A DNA stretch of 38,182 bases from Clostridia bacterium (GCA_017507905.1 JAFWAA010000021.1:1-38182); one strand, 5' to 3'. Shown: positions 15,142 to 23,813, numbered from the stretch's first letter. Made by a program: numbers and translations. Notes: generated from the letters alone by a model not told the origin.

Positions 15142-16202
15142 GGTTTAACTATCAACAAGAGGTCCTGGTGCTTCCCGCGTCGGTCCTGAATGCGGGGGCG
15201 GACGGCGTACAGCTGCGCGTTCTGCTCTGGCTTGCGTCCGACCCGTCGCTTCTGCGCAAGGTGCGCCAGCTGGCAAAGCTGGCCGACTGCACCGCGGACG
15301 AGGCGCGTGCGGCCATTCGCTTCTGGCAGGAGGCGGGCACCGTTACCGTTGACGGCGAGGGTGAGGCGATCCCTGCCATGGCGTCGGCCGAGACGGCACC
15401 GACGACTAAGCCCGAGAAGACCGAGGAGACGAAGCCCAAAAAACCTGCGCGCACGCTTCTTCGACGCGCCGACGAGCTGCCCACGTATACCTCGACCGAG
15501 CTTGCCGACCTTCTGGAGGCACGCGCCTCGGTGCGTATCCTCGTGGACGAGGCACAGAGAACGCTGGGCAAGATGTTCAATCCGAGCGAGCTGAATATCC
15601 TCGTTGGCATGCTGGATTATCTTTCCCTTAGCGAGGAGAGCATTCTGCTTCTTCTTGCGCATTGCAAGCGCATCGGCAAGACCAATCTGCGCGCCATTGA
15701 AAAATACGCCTATTCCCTGGTGGATCGCGGCATCACCGAGCCTGCGGCCCTGGAGGAGGAGATCTGCGTCTTGGAGGAGCTACATAGCTTTGAGGGCGAG
15801 ATCCGCACCCTCTTTGGCATGAAGAGCCGCGCGCTGACCGAGCGCGAGTCCAAGATGCTGCGCGCATGGCGGAGCTTTGGCTATGGCATTGAGATCGTCC
15901 GTCTTGCCTACGAGCTGACGGTCAACGCCACGAGCGACCCCTCCTTGCCCTATGCCAACGCGATCCTGGAGCGCTGGAACGCCGAGGGATTGCGAAATGA
16001 GGAGGAGATCCGCGCGAGCATGGAGGCGTCTGCGGGCGACGCGGAGGGTGCAAGAGGACAAAGGAACCGCAAGGGCGGAAAGGGTGGAAAAACCGCCTCT
16101 GTAAAAACCTCGCTTGGCAACAGCTTTGATACCGACGATTTCTTTGAGGCCGCACTGCAGAGAAGCTTTCAGCAAGGCGGCAAAGAGACGGGAGGCAAAT
16201 GA
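15138..16202 (+). CDS. DnaD domain-containing replication initiation protein
   Basis: A 354-residue protein with an N-terminal winged-helix-like part (about 20-80), a Pro/Lys/Thr/Glu-rich linker (about 80-110) and DnaD-type helical domains (about 120-300), including NLRAIEKYAYSLVDRGI and YANAILERWNAEGL, the end of the DnaB_2/DnaD fold. The C-terminal tail is basic and Gly-rich. DnaD-family proteins bridge DnaA or PriA to helicase loading. The ATG overlaps the rex stop, and its own stop overlaps the next ATG, so rex, this gene and the ATPase form a coupled trio. Confidence 0.87.
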   Translation: MRFNYQQEVLVLPASVLNAGADGVQLRVLLWLASDPSLLRKVRQLAKLADCTADEARAAIRFWQEAGTVTVDGEGEAIPAMASAETAPTTKPEKTEETKPKKPARTLLRRADELPTYTSTELADLLEARASVRILVDEAQRTLGKMFNPSELNILVGMLDYLSLSEESILLLLAHCKRIGKTNLRAIEKYAYSLVDRGITEPAALEEEICVLEELHSFEGEIRTLFGMKSRALTERESKMLRAWRSFGYGIEIVRLAYELTVNATSDPSLPYANAILERWNAEGLRNEEEIRASMEASAGDAEGARGQRNRKGGKGGKTASVKTSLGNSFDTDDFFEAALQRSFQQGGKETGGK

Positions 16203-17188
16203 GTATGGGATACAATCAGGAAAACTATAAGCGCATTCGCACCGAGTACGAGACCAAGGCGTTTCGTGCGCAGGAGGAGGCCGAGCTTCGCCGTGAGGAG
16301 CTGTATCGCGAGATCCCCGAGCTGAAGGAGATCGACGGACGCCTCGGCAAATTCGGTCTGCGCATCATGCAGTCCGCCCTGCAGGGAGAGAATGCCGAAG
16401 CGGGCATTGAGGCCCTTCGCCGCGAGAACGAGGAGATCTGCCGCGTTCGCGCCGAGCTTTTGCGCCGACACGGCTATCCTGCCGATTACAGCGAGCCGCA
16501 CTACGAGTGCGACAAGTGCCGCGACAGCGGCTACGTGGGCATCAAAATGTGCTCCTGTATGCGCATGCGCCTGGTCGAGGCGGGCATGGCGTCCTCGGGG
16601 CTTTCCTCGCTGATGCGCACGCAGTCCTTCGACAATTTCTCCTTAGCGTTCTACCGCGGTGACGCGCGCGAGGAGGAGATCATGACGCGCAATCTGCGCA
16701 CCGTCCGCGAGTACGCCGAGGGCTTTTCGCTCGAGGGCGAGAAGAAGATGCAAAGCCTGCTCTTCCTTGGCGGAACGGGCCTTGGCAAAACGCATCTTTC
16801 CACCGCCGTGGCGAGGTGCGTCATCGAGAAGGGCTACGACGTCTTCTACAACAGCGCCGTGGGAATGCTCTCGGATTTTGAGGAAAGACGCTTTGGCAAC
16901 GGTGCCGTCGCAGGCGACGGCGACAACACCGCGCGCTATACCGCGTGCGACCTGCTCATCATCGACGATCTGGGCACCGAGGTGGTCAATCAGTTCACCC
17001 TCTCCTGCCTCTACCACGTCATCAACACGCGTCTGAACCTGCAAAAGCCCACCGTCATCAGCACCAACCTGACCTCGCAGGAGCTGCGCCGCGCGTACAG
17101 CGACCGCATCACCAGCCGCCTGATGGGCGAATATCTCCTGGTTCCGTTTTACGGCACCGACGTCCGCAAGCAGAAGATCCGTTCGTGA
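16199..17188 (+). CDS. DnaC/DnaI-like helicase loader AAA ATPase
   Basis: A 329-residue AAA+ ATPase of the DnaC/IstB class. The N-terminal helical part leads to a Cys cluster, C104-x-x-C107 and C118-S-C120, a likely zinc site for contact with the replicative helicase. The ATPase domain has Walker A GGTGLGKT (191-198), Walker B LLIIDDLGTE, sensor-1 STNLT and the arginine-finger region SDRITSRLMG. Placement after a DnaD-like gene supports a chromosomal helicase loader rather than an IS21 IstB. The start overlaps the previous stop (ATGA); a second ATG lies two codons on. A strong terminator follows. Confidence 0.9.
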   Translation: MSMGYNQENYKRIRTEYETKAFRAQEEAELRREELYREIPELKEIDGRLGKFGLRIMQSALQGENAEAGIEALRRENEEICRVRAELLRRHGYPADYSEPHYECDKCRDSGYVGIKMCSCMRMRLVEAGMASSGLSSLMRTQSFDNFSLAFYRGDAREEEIMTRNLRTVREYAEGFSLEGEKKMQSLLFLGGTGLGKTHLSTAVARCVIEKGYDVFYNSAVGMLSDFEERRFGNGAVAGDGDNTARYTACDLLIIDDLGTEVVNQFTLSCLYHVINTRLNLQKPTVISTNLTSQELRRAYSDRITSRLMGEYLLVPFYGTDVRKQKIRS

Positions 17189-17212
17189 TCCCGTCCTTGC
17201 GTGCATAAAGAA

Positions 17213-17250
17213 AAGCGATACGGCAAAGACTAAGGCCGTATCGCTTTTTT
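17213..17250 (+). terminator. Intrinsic terminator of the rex operon
   Basis: Perfect 12-bp stem AAGCGATACGGC (17213-17224) / GCCGTATCGCTT (17235-17246) with a 10-nt loop and a T run through 17250. Confidence 0.92.
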
Positions 17251-17284
17251 CACGTATATCGGGCGATCAAGGAAAGGAGAAACC

Positions 17285-17740
17285 ATGGAACAAGCAACCG
17301 TAGCACGGGCCACCGAGGAGATCCTGCAGGGGATCTACAAGAATATCAAGATGGCGGAGGACGCCATTCTGGATCTGATGCCGCGCGTCAAGGACGAGGC
17401 GCTCAAGAGCGACCTCACCGTGCAGCTCGCCACCTACGAGGCCTTTGCCTCGCGCACGGCAAAGCTGCTTGAGCGTGAGGGCGCAAAGCCCGTGGCCGAG
17501 GGAGCGCTGACGCGTCTTTCGGCCAAGTGGGGGACCATGATGAACGCGATGAAGGATTCCAGCTCCACGCATCTTGCCGAGATGGTGGTGGAGGGCGCAA
17601 CGATGGGGGTCAACGATCTGCTCTCCCTTCTGCGCGACGGACGCGCCAAGAGCGTGGACGAGGACGTCCTGCGCCTGGCGCAGGATCTTTGCGCCTACGA
17701 GGAGCGCACCGTAAACGAAATGCGCGCCTACCTCCGCTGA
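17285..17740 (+). CDS. Predicted four-helix-bundle protein of unknown function
   Basis: A 151-residue, almost wholly helical, cytoplasmic protein with no signal or membrane segment. Four amphipathic helices can be traced (about 5-28, 32-62, 75-110, 120-150), as in ferritin-like or DUF2383-type proteins. The clear EXXH pairs of a di-iron site are not evident, so no metal site is claimed. A good GGAAAGGAG lies before the ATG. The gene starts 35 bp after the rex-operon terminator and converges on the PFL gene with only 24 bp between stops; no shared terminator is visible. Confidence 0.72.
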   Translation: MEQATVARATEEILQGIYKNIKMAEDAILDLMPRVKDEALKSDLTVQLATYEAFASRTAKLLEREGAKPVAEGALTRLSAKWGTMMNAMKDSSSTHLAEMVVEGATMGVNDLLSLLRDGRAKSVDEDVLRLAQDLCAYEERTVNEMRAYLR

Positions 17741-17764
17741 AGGCGGGGGTGGCGCGCAGGTCGA

Positions 17765-19123
17765 TCAGTTCTTCAGGCTGTGAATGGGCGCGGGGATACG
17801 TCCGCCGCGGTGAATGAATTTTGCGGGGGAGTAGGAGCGGAGGCTCATTACGGGGGCACGGCCAAGCAGGCCGCCGAAGTCCACGCTCTCGCCCACCGTC
17901 TTGCCGTAGGCGGGGATCACGCGCACGGCCGTGGTCTTGGTGTTCACCACGCCGATGGCGATCTCGTCGGCGATGATGCCGTCGATCACCTCCTCGGGGG
18001 TGTCTCCTGGAATAGCGATCATGTCAAGACCGACCGAGCAGACGGCGGTCATGGCCTCCAGCTTTTCCAGCGAGAGTGCGCCTCTCTCCACGGCGGCGAT
18101 CATGCCTGCGTCCTCCGAGACGGGAATGAACGCGCCCGAAAGGCCGCCCACGTGCGAGGAGGCCATCACGCCGCCCTTTTTGACGGCGTCGTTGAGCATG
18201 GCAAGAGCCGCGGTCGTGCCGTGCGCGCCGCAGGACGCAAGGCCCATCTCCTCAAGAATATAGGCCACCGAGTCACCCACGGCAGGCGTGGGAGCCAGGG
18301 AAAGGTCGATGATACCGAAGGGCACGTCAAGTGCCTTTGCCGCCTCACTTGCCACGAGCTGACCGACGCGCGTGATCTTGAAGGCGGTCTTTTTGATGAC
18401 GTCGGCAAGCTCGGAGAGGTTGCAGTCACCCGCGCGTCTGATGGCCGAGGCGACCACGCCGGGGCCGCTGACGCCCACGTTGATGGCCACGTCGGGCTCA
18501 CCGATGCCGCAGAAGGCGCCTGCCATGAAGGGGTTATCCTCGGGAACGTTGGAGAAGACCACCAGCTTTGCACAGCCGATGGAGTCCTCCTCACGGGTGA
18601 GGTAGGCGGTCCTCTTGATGGCCTTGCCCATCATGGCGATGGCGTCCATGTTGATGCCTGCCTTGGTGCTGGCCACGTTGACCGAGGAGCAGACGTTGCG
18701 CGTGGTTGCCAGCGCCTCGGGAATGCTTTCGATCATGTTGCGTGCGCCGGGGGTCATGCCCTTCTGCACGAGAGCGGAAAAGCCGCCGATAAAGTTGATG
18801 CCCACCGTGTCGGCCGCGCGCTGCAGAGTGTGCGCGATCTTGACGTAGCCCTCGGGAGAGGCGGCTCCGCCAATGAGCGAGACGGGGGTGACCGATACGC
18901 GCTTATTGACGATCGGAATGCCGTATTTCTTTTCGATCTCGGCACCCGTTTCGACCAGATGCTCGGCCTTTTTGGTGATCTTGTCGTAGATCCTTTGGCA
19001 GAGCCTGTCGGTATCCTCGCTCACGCAATCCCAAAGGGAGATCCCCATGGTAATGGTGCGGATATCCAGGTTCTCCTGGCGGATCATGCTGATGGTTTCC
19101 AGAACGTCCTGTGTGTTGATCAT
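17765..19123 (-). CDS. PFL family protein (UPF0210/DUF711)
   Basis: A 452-residue protein of the UPF0210 (DUF711, 'PFL family') group, normal length for the family. Characteristic segments include [16 protein letters not shown] near the N terminus, [36 protein letters not shown] and [20 protein letters not shown]. The biochemical role is not established; the fold relates it to the pyruvate formate-lyase superfamily, but no glycyl-radical motif is seen. It follows the ACT-domain gene by 15 bp, an arrangement conserved in many Bacillota, which suggests ACT-linked small-molecule control. Confidence 0.92.
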   Translation of the reverse strand: MINTQDVLETISMIRQENLDIRTITMGISLWDCVSEDTDRLCQRIYDKITKKAEHLVETGAEIEKKYGIPIVNKRVSVTPVSLIGGAASPEGYVKIAHTLQRAADTVGINFIGGFSALVQKGMTPGARNMIESIPEALATTRNVCSSVNVASTKAGINMDAIAMMGKAIKRTAYLTREEDSIGCAKLVVFSNVPEDNPFMAGAFCGIGEPDVAINVGVSGPGVVASAIRRAGDCNLSELADVIKKTAFKITRVGQLVASEAAKALDVPFGIIDLSLAPTPAVGDSVAYILEEMGLASCGAHGTTAALAMLNDAVKKGGVMASSHVGGLSGAFIPVSEDAGMIAAVERGALSLEKLEAMTAVCSVGLDMIAIPGDTPEEVIDGIIADEIAIGVVNTKTTAVRVIPAYGKTVGESVDFGGLLGRAPVMSLRSYSPAKFIHRGGRIPAPIHSLKN

Positions 19124-19138
19124 CCGTCAAGACTCCCT

Positions 19139-19408
19139 TCAGATGTGGTGCATGGTATTGAAGATGTCCTCGTGCATGGTGTGGATCACCAATCCGCACC
19201 TCTCGCCAAGCTCGGCCAGAAGGTCCACGAATGCGGAGAACTCGATGTTCAGCCCCTGAATGTCTGCGAGCATGATCATGGCAAAATACTCTCCAAGCAC
19301 GCTCTGGGTGATGTCAAGAATGTTGGCGTTGTGCTTGGCACAAACGTTGGCCACGTCCGCGATGATGCCGACGGTGTCCTTTCCCGTGACGGTAATAACT
19401 GCTTTCAT
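19139..19408 (-). CDS. ACT domain protein (UPF0237)
   Basis: An 89-residue stand-alone ACT domain: KAVITVTGKDTVGIIADVANVCA opens the beta-alpha-beta fold, with the conserved Gly of the turn (VGI) and NILDITQSVL following. Such proteins are thought to sense amino acids or related ligands. It is first in a two-gene unit with the PFL protein and is driven by the consensus promoter at 19455-19483. An AAAGGA-type ribosome binding site lies upstream. Confidence 0.93.
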   Translation of the reverse strand: MKAVITVTGKDTVGIIADVANVCAKHNANILDITQSVLGEYFAMIMLADIQGLNIEFSAFVDLLAELGERCGLVIHTMHEDIFNTMHHI

Positions 19409-19454
19409 TTCTTCACCGTTCCTTTCTGTAAGACAGGATTTTTCAGTTAGTTAA

Positions 19455-19483
19455 AGTATATAACACAACGCGCACTTTGTCAA
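19455..19483 (-). promoter_or_regulatory. Consensus promoter for the ACT-PFL pair
   Basis: On the minus strand a perfect TTGACA (19483-19478), a 17-bp spacer and TATACT (19460-19455). Divergent from the promoter at 19503. Confidence 0.88.
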
Positions 19484-19502
19484 GTATTTTTCGGTCTCTG
19501 CC

Positions 19503-19531
19503 TTGACTTTTTCCGCGCGGCATGGTATAAT
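19503..19531 (+). promoter_or_regulatory. Consensus promoter for the two-TM protein and RHH protein
   Basis: TTGACT (19503-19508), a 17-bp spacer and perfect TATAAT (19526-19531). It lies 54 bp before the start codon at 19585. Confidence 0.88.
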
Positions 19532-19584
19532 CGGGTAGGCCCTTGCTTTATCGGAACGAAAAACATGAAAGGACGGATCTTAAC

Positions 19585-20142
19585 ATGAACAACAACGCAG
19601 GCTTTGGCTCGAGCGGCATTCCCTACGAGGAGGCGGTCAGAGAAGCCAAAAGTAGCAAGCTGATGCTCAAAAAAGCCCTTCTGATCCTTGCGTACGTCGG
19701 CTACGCGGGCGGACTTCTGCTCGCAGGCTCGATGACCAAGCTGATCCTCCCCCTGCTGGCGCTGATCCCCATTACGCTCTGGATCATCGTCTTTTTCACC
19801 TGGCGCTACACGCAGGTGCAGTACGAATACTCCTTCTTCTCGGGCGAGCTGACGGTCAACCGCATTCTCGGCGATCGCTTCCGCAAAACGCTGACCAAGG
19901 TGCGCATCGCCCAGCTTTCCGCCGTTCTCCCCTACGAGGACGCCTATGCCGAGCAGATCGAGCGCTTTGGCGCCGAGAATACGGTCTTTGCGGCGTCTTC
20001 CGCGTCCGCGCCCGCGCTCTACGTGGCGCTCTGGGAGGATCCGGACAGCAAAAAGCGCTGTGCGCTGACCTTTGAGCCGGACGAGCACGCCATCAAGATC
20101 CTGCGCTACTACAATGCCGCCGCGCTTACGCTGCGCAAATAA
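19585..20142 (+). CDS. Two-TM membrane protein of unknown function (possibly DUF6106-like)
   Basis: A 185-residue protein with two adjacent transmembrane helices (about 33-75, with a short GSMTK turn between) followed by a soluble alpha/beta domain of about 110 residues beginning YTQVQYEYSFFSGELTVNRILG. This layout recalls small Clostridia proteins such as DUF6106, but the family cannot be confirmed by eye. The start at 19585 is chosen for position after AAAGGA and the lack of a better upstream site. The RHH gene follows 25 bp downstream and is probably cotranscribed. Confidence 0.75.
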   Translation: MNNNAGFGSSGIPYEEAVREAKSSKLMLKKALLILAYVGYAGGLLLAGSMTKLILPLLALIPITLWIIVFFTWRYTQVQYEYSFFSGELTVNRILGDRFRKTLTKVRIAQLSAVLPYEDAYAEQIERFGAENTVFAASSASAPALYVALWEDPDSKKRCALTFEPDEHAIKILRYYNAAALTLRK

Positions 20143-20167
20143 GCAAAGAAGTATAGGAGGCTTTGTC

Positions 20168-20389
20168 ATGGCTAAGCAACAGCCCGAAATCACCGTACAT
20201 ATGCAGGAAGACCTCCTGCGCAAGCTCCTCTACGTGGCAAACGCCGAAGGACGCTCGCCCAACAACCACCTCATCATGCTCCTGCGCAACAACGTCCAGT
20301 ACTTTGAGCGCGCCAAAGGACGCATCCCCGCCGACAAGCTCCGCGACCTCGACCTCTCGGACTACCTCCCTAAAGAAGACGAAGAGTAA
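20168..20389 (+). CDS. Arc-like ribbon-helix-helix DNA-binding protein
   Basis: A 73-residue protein matching an Arc/MetJ-type ribbon-helix-helix: beta strand EITVHMQ, helix EDLLRKLLYVANAEG, turn RSPNN, helix HLIMLLRNNVQYFER, then an acidic tail. Such proteins bind operator DNA as dimers; with no toxin gene adjacent it is more likely a chromosomal regulator than an antitoxin. TAGGAGGC precedes the ATG. Element A copy 5 begins 29 bp after the stop. Confidence 0.83.
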   Translation: MAKQQPEITVHMQEDLLRKLLYVANAEGRSPNNHLIMLLRNNVQYFERAKGRIPADKLRDLDLSDYLPKEDEE

Positions 20390-20417
20390 AGACGTGGGAG
20401 AAAGACACGGGGTTTTT

Positions 20418-20635
20418 GTGGGGGACTTTTTGGAAAAAGTCTCCCACACCCCCCAAAAACTCCCCAAAAAAAGGAATAGGTACCCATGGAAGGAAGTGCG
20501 AACATAGCGCTTCCTTTTTTTGTGTAGCAAAGGGGAGTTTTCGTTCGCCGTTTGTGCAGAGCAGATTTTGATCTCTGCCTCTCCCGCTCATGGACTTCTT
20601 CGAAGCCTCGCCCTACGGGGTGTGAGCGAATGGTG
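20418..20635 (+). repeat. Element A, copy 5 (3' of the RHH gene)
   Basis: Full-length sense copy. The first hairpin is at 20418-20447, where one arm change (GTCTCCC) leaves a G-T wobble. The second hairpin, GGAAGTGCG / GCGCTTCC, is followed by a seven-T run. The 3' end reads CTTCGAAGCCTCGCCC. Confidence 0.8.
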
Positions 20636-20667
20636 GCAAGAGCGTTCCAAAACAAAACTAATCCGTG

Positions 20668-20970
20668 TAGGGGCGAACACAGTTCGCCCCTACGGTGTTG
20701 AAATTTTATGCGGCGTGAGATTGTCGCGGACCGTCGGGACGCCGGTCCCTACAGAAGTTAGTTTTGCTTTGGGACACCTCATCCGTCACCCTACGGGTGC
20801 CACCTTCTCCCACTGGAGAAGGCTACCAAATTTTCCGCTAACGGCAATCAATTTCTAAAGCGTGCCACCTGATTATGCGGCGATGCACAAATTAAAGCAA
20901 CGCACAAACCGAAGCCTTCTCCTGCGGGAGAAGGGGGACCGCGACAGCGGTGGATGAGGAGTTGCCTCTG
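20668..20970 (-). repeat. Composite palindrome block, inverted copy of 4452-4745
   Basis: Contains the GTAGGGGCGAAC palindrome (20668-20693), the C palindrome (20697-20752), E4 (20777-20823, minus) and E5 (20914-20961, plus). Order and intervening sequence match the 4452-4745 block in reverse. It lies between element A copies 5 and 6, so 20418-21183 is almost entirely repeat. Confidence 0.7.
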
Positions 20971-21183
20971 TTCGCCGACACTCTGTAGGGCGAGGCTTCG
21001 AAGAAGTCCATAAGCGATCGGGGCAGGAACCAAAGTCTGCACCGCACAAACGGCGAACGAAAACTCCCCTTGAAAGCATAGAAAAAGGAAGCACGTTGTT
21101 CGCACTTCCTTCCGTGGGTAGCCAATCCTATTTTTGGGGAGTTTTGGGGGGGCGTGGGGGACTTTTTTCAAAAAGTCCCCCAC
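20971..21183 (-). repeat. Element A, copy 6 (3' of the DUF4173 gene)
   Basis: Full-length copy, sense to the minus-strand DUF4173 gene. The first hairpin, GTGGGGGACTTTTT / AAAAAGTCCCCCAC, is at 21154-21183, 27 bp after the gene's stop. The second hairpin and U run follow on the minus strand. Confidence 0.8.
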
Positions 21184-21210
21184 AAAAACCCGCGTCCTAA
21201 CCCCGCGTCC

Positions 21211-22929
21211 TTATTCCCCAGAGGCGGAGCGCTGAGAGAGGAGGGCGCGGGCGCGGGAGGAGGGGAGGGAGAAGGAGAGGGGAGAGGGAGAGGCGGCGAG
21301 GGCGTCTTCCGCGCGAGCGTCAAGAAGGTCACTGAGCAGGCGGAGGGTCACGCGCTCGTCGTAGGAGAGACGGCCGAGCAGGTTTTCTTCTTTCCAGACC
21401 GACTCCAGCTTCACCATGGCGGGGATCGCAGAGTCGCCAAGGTCGGCAAGGGCTTCCACGTCAACCGTTTCCAGATCGCCGCGCAGGTAGGCGTCCACGT
21501 TGTAGGTGGCGATCAGCGCGTCGGGGTTGCAGAGCGTCATCACGGCGGCGAGAAGCAGACCTGCCACAAGCGTCACGGGAACGGACGGGAAGCGGCGGAT
21601 CAGCTGACGCAGCAGCACCGAGAGGAAGCAGACCGCAAGCAGGATCATCGCGGCCGAGGCGTAGACGCGCTTTTGCGTCAGACCGTAGGAGTGGATATAG
21701 AGGATCATTTTGGAGAGCGCCGTGGCGATCAGCACAAGCGTCAGGAGTGCCAGAACGGCCGAATAGATGCGGCGCAGAATGGGCTTTCCGCTGGGCGGCG
21801 TCCGCATCAGCAGGTGGAGCGCCAGGAGCAGAAGCGCGTTGATGATCGAGACGGCAAAGAGCTGGAAGAAGCCCTCGCGTGCGTACTGCGCGTAGGTCAT
21901 GCCCGCGGGCAGGACGTGCGTAAAGGCAGAGACGTAATAGCTCCACTGCGAGACAAAAAAGAGGACGTAGAGCAGGAGAATAGGCGTCACGGCGGCGCAG
22001 AGCAGGGCGGGCGGAAGAACGCGGAAGCGTCCGACCGAGAAGGCGGATTCCTCTGCCGAGCCCGTCTTTTTGGCGCGCGCCTTCACGGCAAAGAGCGTGC
22101 CGAAGAGCAGCATGGCGAGCGGAACGGTGAAGATCAGGTCGCCCACCACCTCAAAGAAGCCGTCAAGCGAGAAGGAGAGCAGGCGCTCAAGCAGGGCAGT
22201 GAACTGCGCGTCGTAGGAGAGCAGAGCCGCAACGATCACGGTGGGGATCACGGCGAGGCAAAGGCCGAGCAGCGTCCAGCCAACCGTTTTCCACAGCTTG
22301 CGCGAGGCGCGCGAGCGGCGAAGGGGAAGCGAGAGGGAGGGAAAGAGCGCGGTCAGCGCGCAGAAGGGAAAGCGGAGCGTCGCGTTGGCCAGGTGCGAGA
22401 GAAGTCCGTCCGAGGAGAGCTTTCGTCCCGCAAGGCCGCAGGCGTCGTAGGCCAGAGCGGCAAAGGCCGCAAGGAGAAGGAGCAACAGCAGATTGCGCGA
22501 GGTCGCATTCCCCGAGAGCACAAGCCCGAGGGAGAGAATCGCGGTAAGCGACGCGAGCAGAATGCCGCGCAGACGGAGACGGTGCCCCGAGAGGTGCAGG
22601 TAGAGCCCCTCCAGAAGGAGAAGCGCCCACACGCCGATCAGGCCCCCCAGAGGATAGGTCCCTACGGGGAAGAAGCGGATAAAGAAGAAGGAGAGCCCGA
22701 GCAGCAGCCAGGCGAATATCGCGTCAAGCGTGGCGTATTCGGCTTTTGGCAGGAGGCCGCCCCGTTCGCCTTGCGCCTGCGGCTGAGAATACCACGGCTG
22801 CTGTGCGGCAGGGGTTTTTGCAGGCTCTGCCGAGGGGGCGTCGGACGCAGAGGAAGCCGTCTTGCTCACTTGCGGCTCGGGGGAGACGGAGGGCGTTTCT
22901 TCGGGGACGTGGTTGGTTTTTCGTTCCAT
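21211..22929 (-). CDS. DUF4173 family multi-spanning membrane protein
   Basis: A 572-residue integral membrane protein. The first 70 or so residues are a Pro/Ser/Ala-rich cytoplasmic tail, followed by 11-13 hydrophobic helices and a charged C-terminal tail. DUF4173 hallmarks are YAQYAREGFFQLFAVSIIN, the SYGLTQKRVYA segment and NPDALIATYNVDAYL near the end. The function is unknown; a role as membrane sensor or transporter partner has been guessed for such proteins. The start at 22929 is chosen because AAAGGAG precedes it; the GTG at 22944 would overlap the HTH stop. It is the last gene of a unit with the YozG-type HTH and the DUF2975 protein. Confidence 0.85.
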   Translation of the reverse strand: MERKTNHVPEETPSVSPEPQVSKTASSASDAPSAEPAKTPAAQQPWYSQPQAQGERGGLLPKAEYATLDAIFAWLLLGLSFFFIRFFPVGTYPLGGLIGVWALLLLEGLYLHLSGHRLRLRGILLASLTAILSLGLVLSGNATSRNLLLLLLLAAFAALAYDACGLAGRKLSSDGLLSHLANATLRFPFCALTALFPSLSLPLRRSRASRKLWKTVGWTLLGLCLAVIPTVIVAALLSYDAQFTALLERLLSFSLDGFFEVVGDLIFTVPLAMLLFGTLFAVKARAKKTGSAEESAFSVGRFRVLPPALLCAAVTPILLLYVLFFVSQWSYYVSAFTHVLPAGMTYAQYAREGFFQLFAVSIINALLLLALHLLMRTPPSGKPILRRIYSAVLALLTLVLIATALSKMILYIHSYGLTQKRVYASAAMILLAVCFLSVLLRQLIRRFPSVPVTLVAGLLLAAVMTLCNPDALIATYNVDAYLRGDLETVDVEALADLGDSAIPAMVKLESVWKEENLLGRLSYDERVTLRLLSDLLDARAEDALAASPSPLSFSLPSSRARALLSQRSASGE

Positions 22930-22940
22930 GATTGCTCCTT

Positions 22941-23171
22941 TCACAGGTCGGTCGCGTCGGGCTCCTCCTCGTCAGGGAGGAACTCGAGCAGGTCGGCGGG
23001 CTGACAATCGAGCGCACGGCAAAGGGCGTCCAGCGTGGAAAAACGGATCGCACGTGCGCGGTTATTCTTTAAGATAGAGAGGTTGGCCTGGGTGATGCCG
23101 ATGCGGGCGGAAAGCTCTCCCAGGGATATGCGGCGCTTGGCCATCATCACGTCAAGATTTAATCGGATCAT
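22941..23171 (-). CDS. YozG-like Cro/CI-type helix-turn-helix regulator
   Basis: A 76-residue regulator that is essentially one HTH domain: MAKRRISLGELSARIGITQANLS is helices 1-3, and ALCRALDCQPADLLEF the last helix, as in YozG. The C-terminal tail is acidic. The ATG at 23171 follows GAGGTG; the same frame is open far upstream, but that part is a shadow of the DUF2975 gene. Paired with a DUF2975 membrane protein, it matches the YoaS/YozG-type pair. A 9-bp inverted repeat near the operon promoter is a candidate operator. Confidence 0.9.
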   Translation of the reverse strand: MIRLNLDVMMAKRRISLGELSARIGITQANLSILKNNRARAIRFSTLDALCRALDCQPADLLEFLPDEEEPDATDL

Positions 23172-23179
23172 CGCGCACC

Positions 23180-23692
23180 TCAAATGGTAAAGTCGTTTTC
23201 GGCCTTGATGCGGCAGGCTTCGCTCATCACGTTGCGCACGGTCAAAAGGCACAGGCCGATAAAGGCGAAGATGCCCACGCCGAGCAGAGAGCTGAGGAAC
23301 CAGACCGACGTGCCGAGAAAGAGAAGGGCTTCCAGAAAGCAGCAGAGCGAGACCGCGAGCAAATGCAGGACGGTGCTTTCCGAAAAGACCTTTCCGCGAG
23401 AGATGGAGCGAAGGAGACGGATCAAAAAGAGGATCGCGCCTGCCGCCACGAGGACCATGACGTAGGCGAGCGCCAGGAGGAGCCCTTTTTGCCCGGTGGG
23501 GAGGGGAGGGAGCTGTGGGTGAAGGCCTGCGCGCGCCTCGCACAGCAGATCGACGAGGGTGGGGAGCAGGACCGAGAGGAGCGCCAGCGCACAGAGAAGG
23601 AGAAGGGCCAGAATGCGCGCCAGACGAACGGGGAGCTTGAGGGGCTTGCGTAACACGGGAGAGAACCTCGCTTTCCAAATTTTAGAGATCAA
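23180..23692 (-). CDS. DUF2975 family four-TM membrane protein
   Basis: A 170-residue protein with four transmembrane helices (about 22-48, 67-92, 106-127, 129-150), the DUF2975 layout, including the SRGKVFSESTVLHL segment between helices 2 and 3 and the C-terminal ENDFTI typical of the family. It is the first gene of the unit with the YozG-type regulator, separated from it by 8 bp. The function is unknown, but the pair is widely conserved in Bacillota. It has its own strong promoter. Confidence 0.88.
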   Translation of the reverse strand: MISKIWKARFSPVLRKPLKLPVRLARILALLLLCALALLSVLLPTLVDLLCEARAGLHPQLPPLPTGQKGLLLALAYVMVLVAAGAILFLIRLLRSISRGKVFSESTVLHLLAVSLCCFLEALLFLGTSVWFLSSLLGVGIFAFIGLCLLTVRNVMSEACRIKAENDFTI

Positions 23693-23757
23693 TTACGGGG
23701 GATTTTCGATGCGCTTTCCCGACGAAAACGGAAGGAGAAGACGCATTCGGTGCTTTT

Positions 23758-23786
23758 ATCATAGCACAATCTTTTCCGTTTGTCAA
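23758..23786 (-). promoter_or_regulatory. Consensus promoter for the DUF2975-HTH-DUF4173 unit
   Basis: On the minus strand TTGACA (23786-23781), a 17-bp spacer and TATGAT (23763-23758). Confidence 0.88.
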
Positions 23787-23790
23787 TAAG

Positions 23791-23813
23791 AATTTATCGA
23801 AAAACGATAAATT
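23791..23813. promoter_or_regulatory. Candidate operator: perfect 9-bp inverted repeat upstream of the -35
   Basis: AATTTATCG (23791-23799), AAAAA, CGATAAATT (23805-23813). It lies five bases upstream of the -35 box of the DUF2975 promoter. By position it is a plausible site for the YozG-like regulator encoded in the operon. Confidence 0.5.

Noticed and set aside
16199-17188. IS21-type IstB transposition helper
   Set aside because: No istA or IS ends nearby; the N-terminal zinc-like cluster and coupling to a DnaD-like gene fit a helicase loader.
17780-19450. 556-codon plus-strand frame opposite the PFL/ACT genes
   Set aside because: His/Gly/Asp-rich low-complexity product typical of an antisense shadow in GC-rich coding DNA; both minus-strand genes are clear family members with a consensus promoter.
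20168-20389. Antitoxin of a toxin-antitoxin pair
   Set aside because: The RHH fold fits an antitoxin, but the neighbours are a two-TM membrane protein and repeat DNA, with no toxin-like gene.
21154-23004. 616-codon Glu/Arg/Gly-rich plus-strand frame
   Set aside because: Antisense to the DUF4173 membrane protein; the charged composition mirrors hydrophobic codons on the other strand, and its start is within element A.
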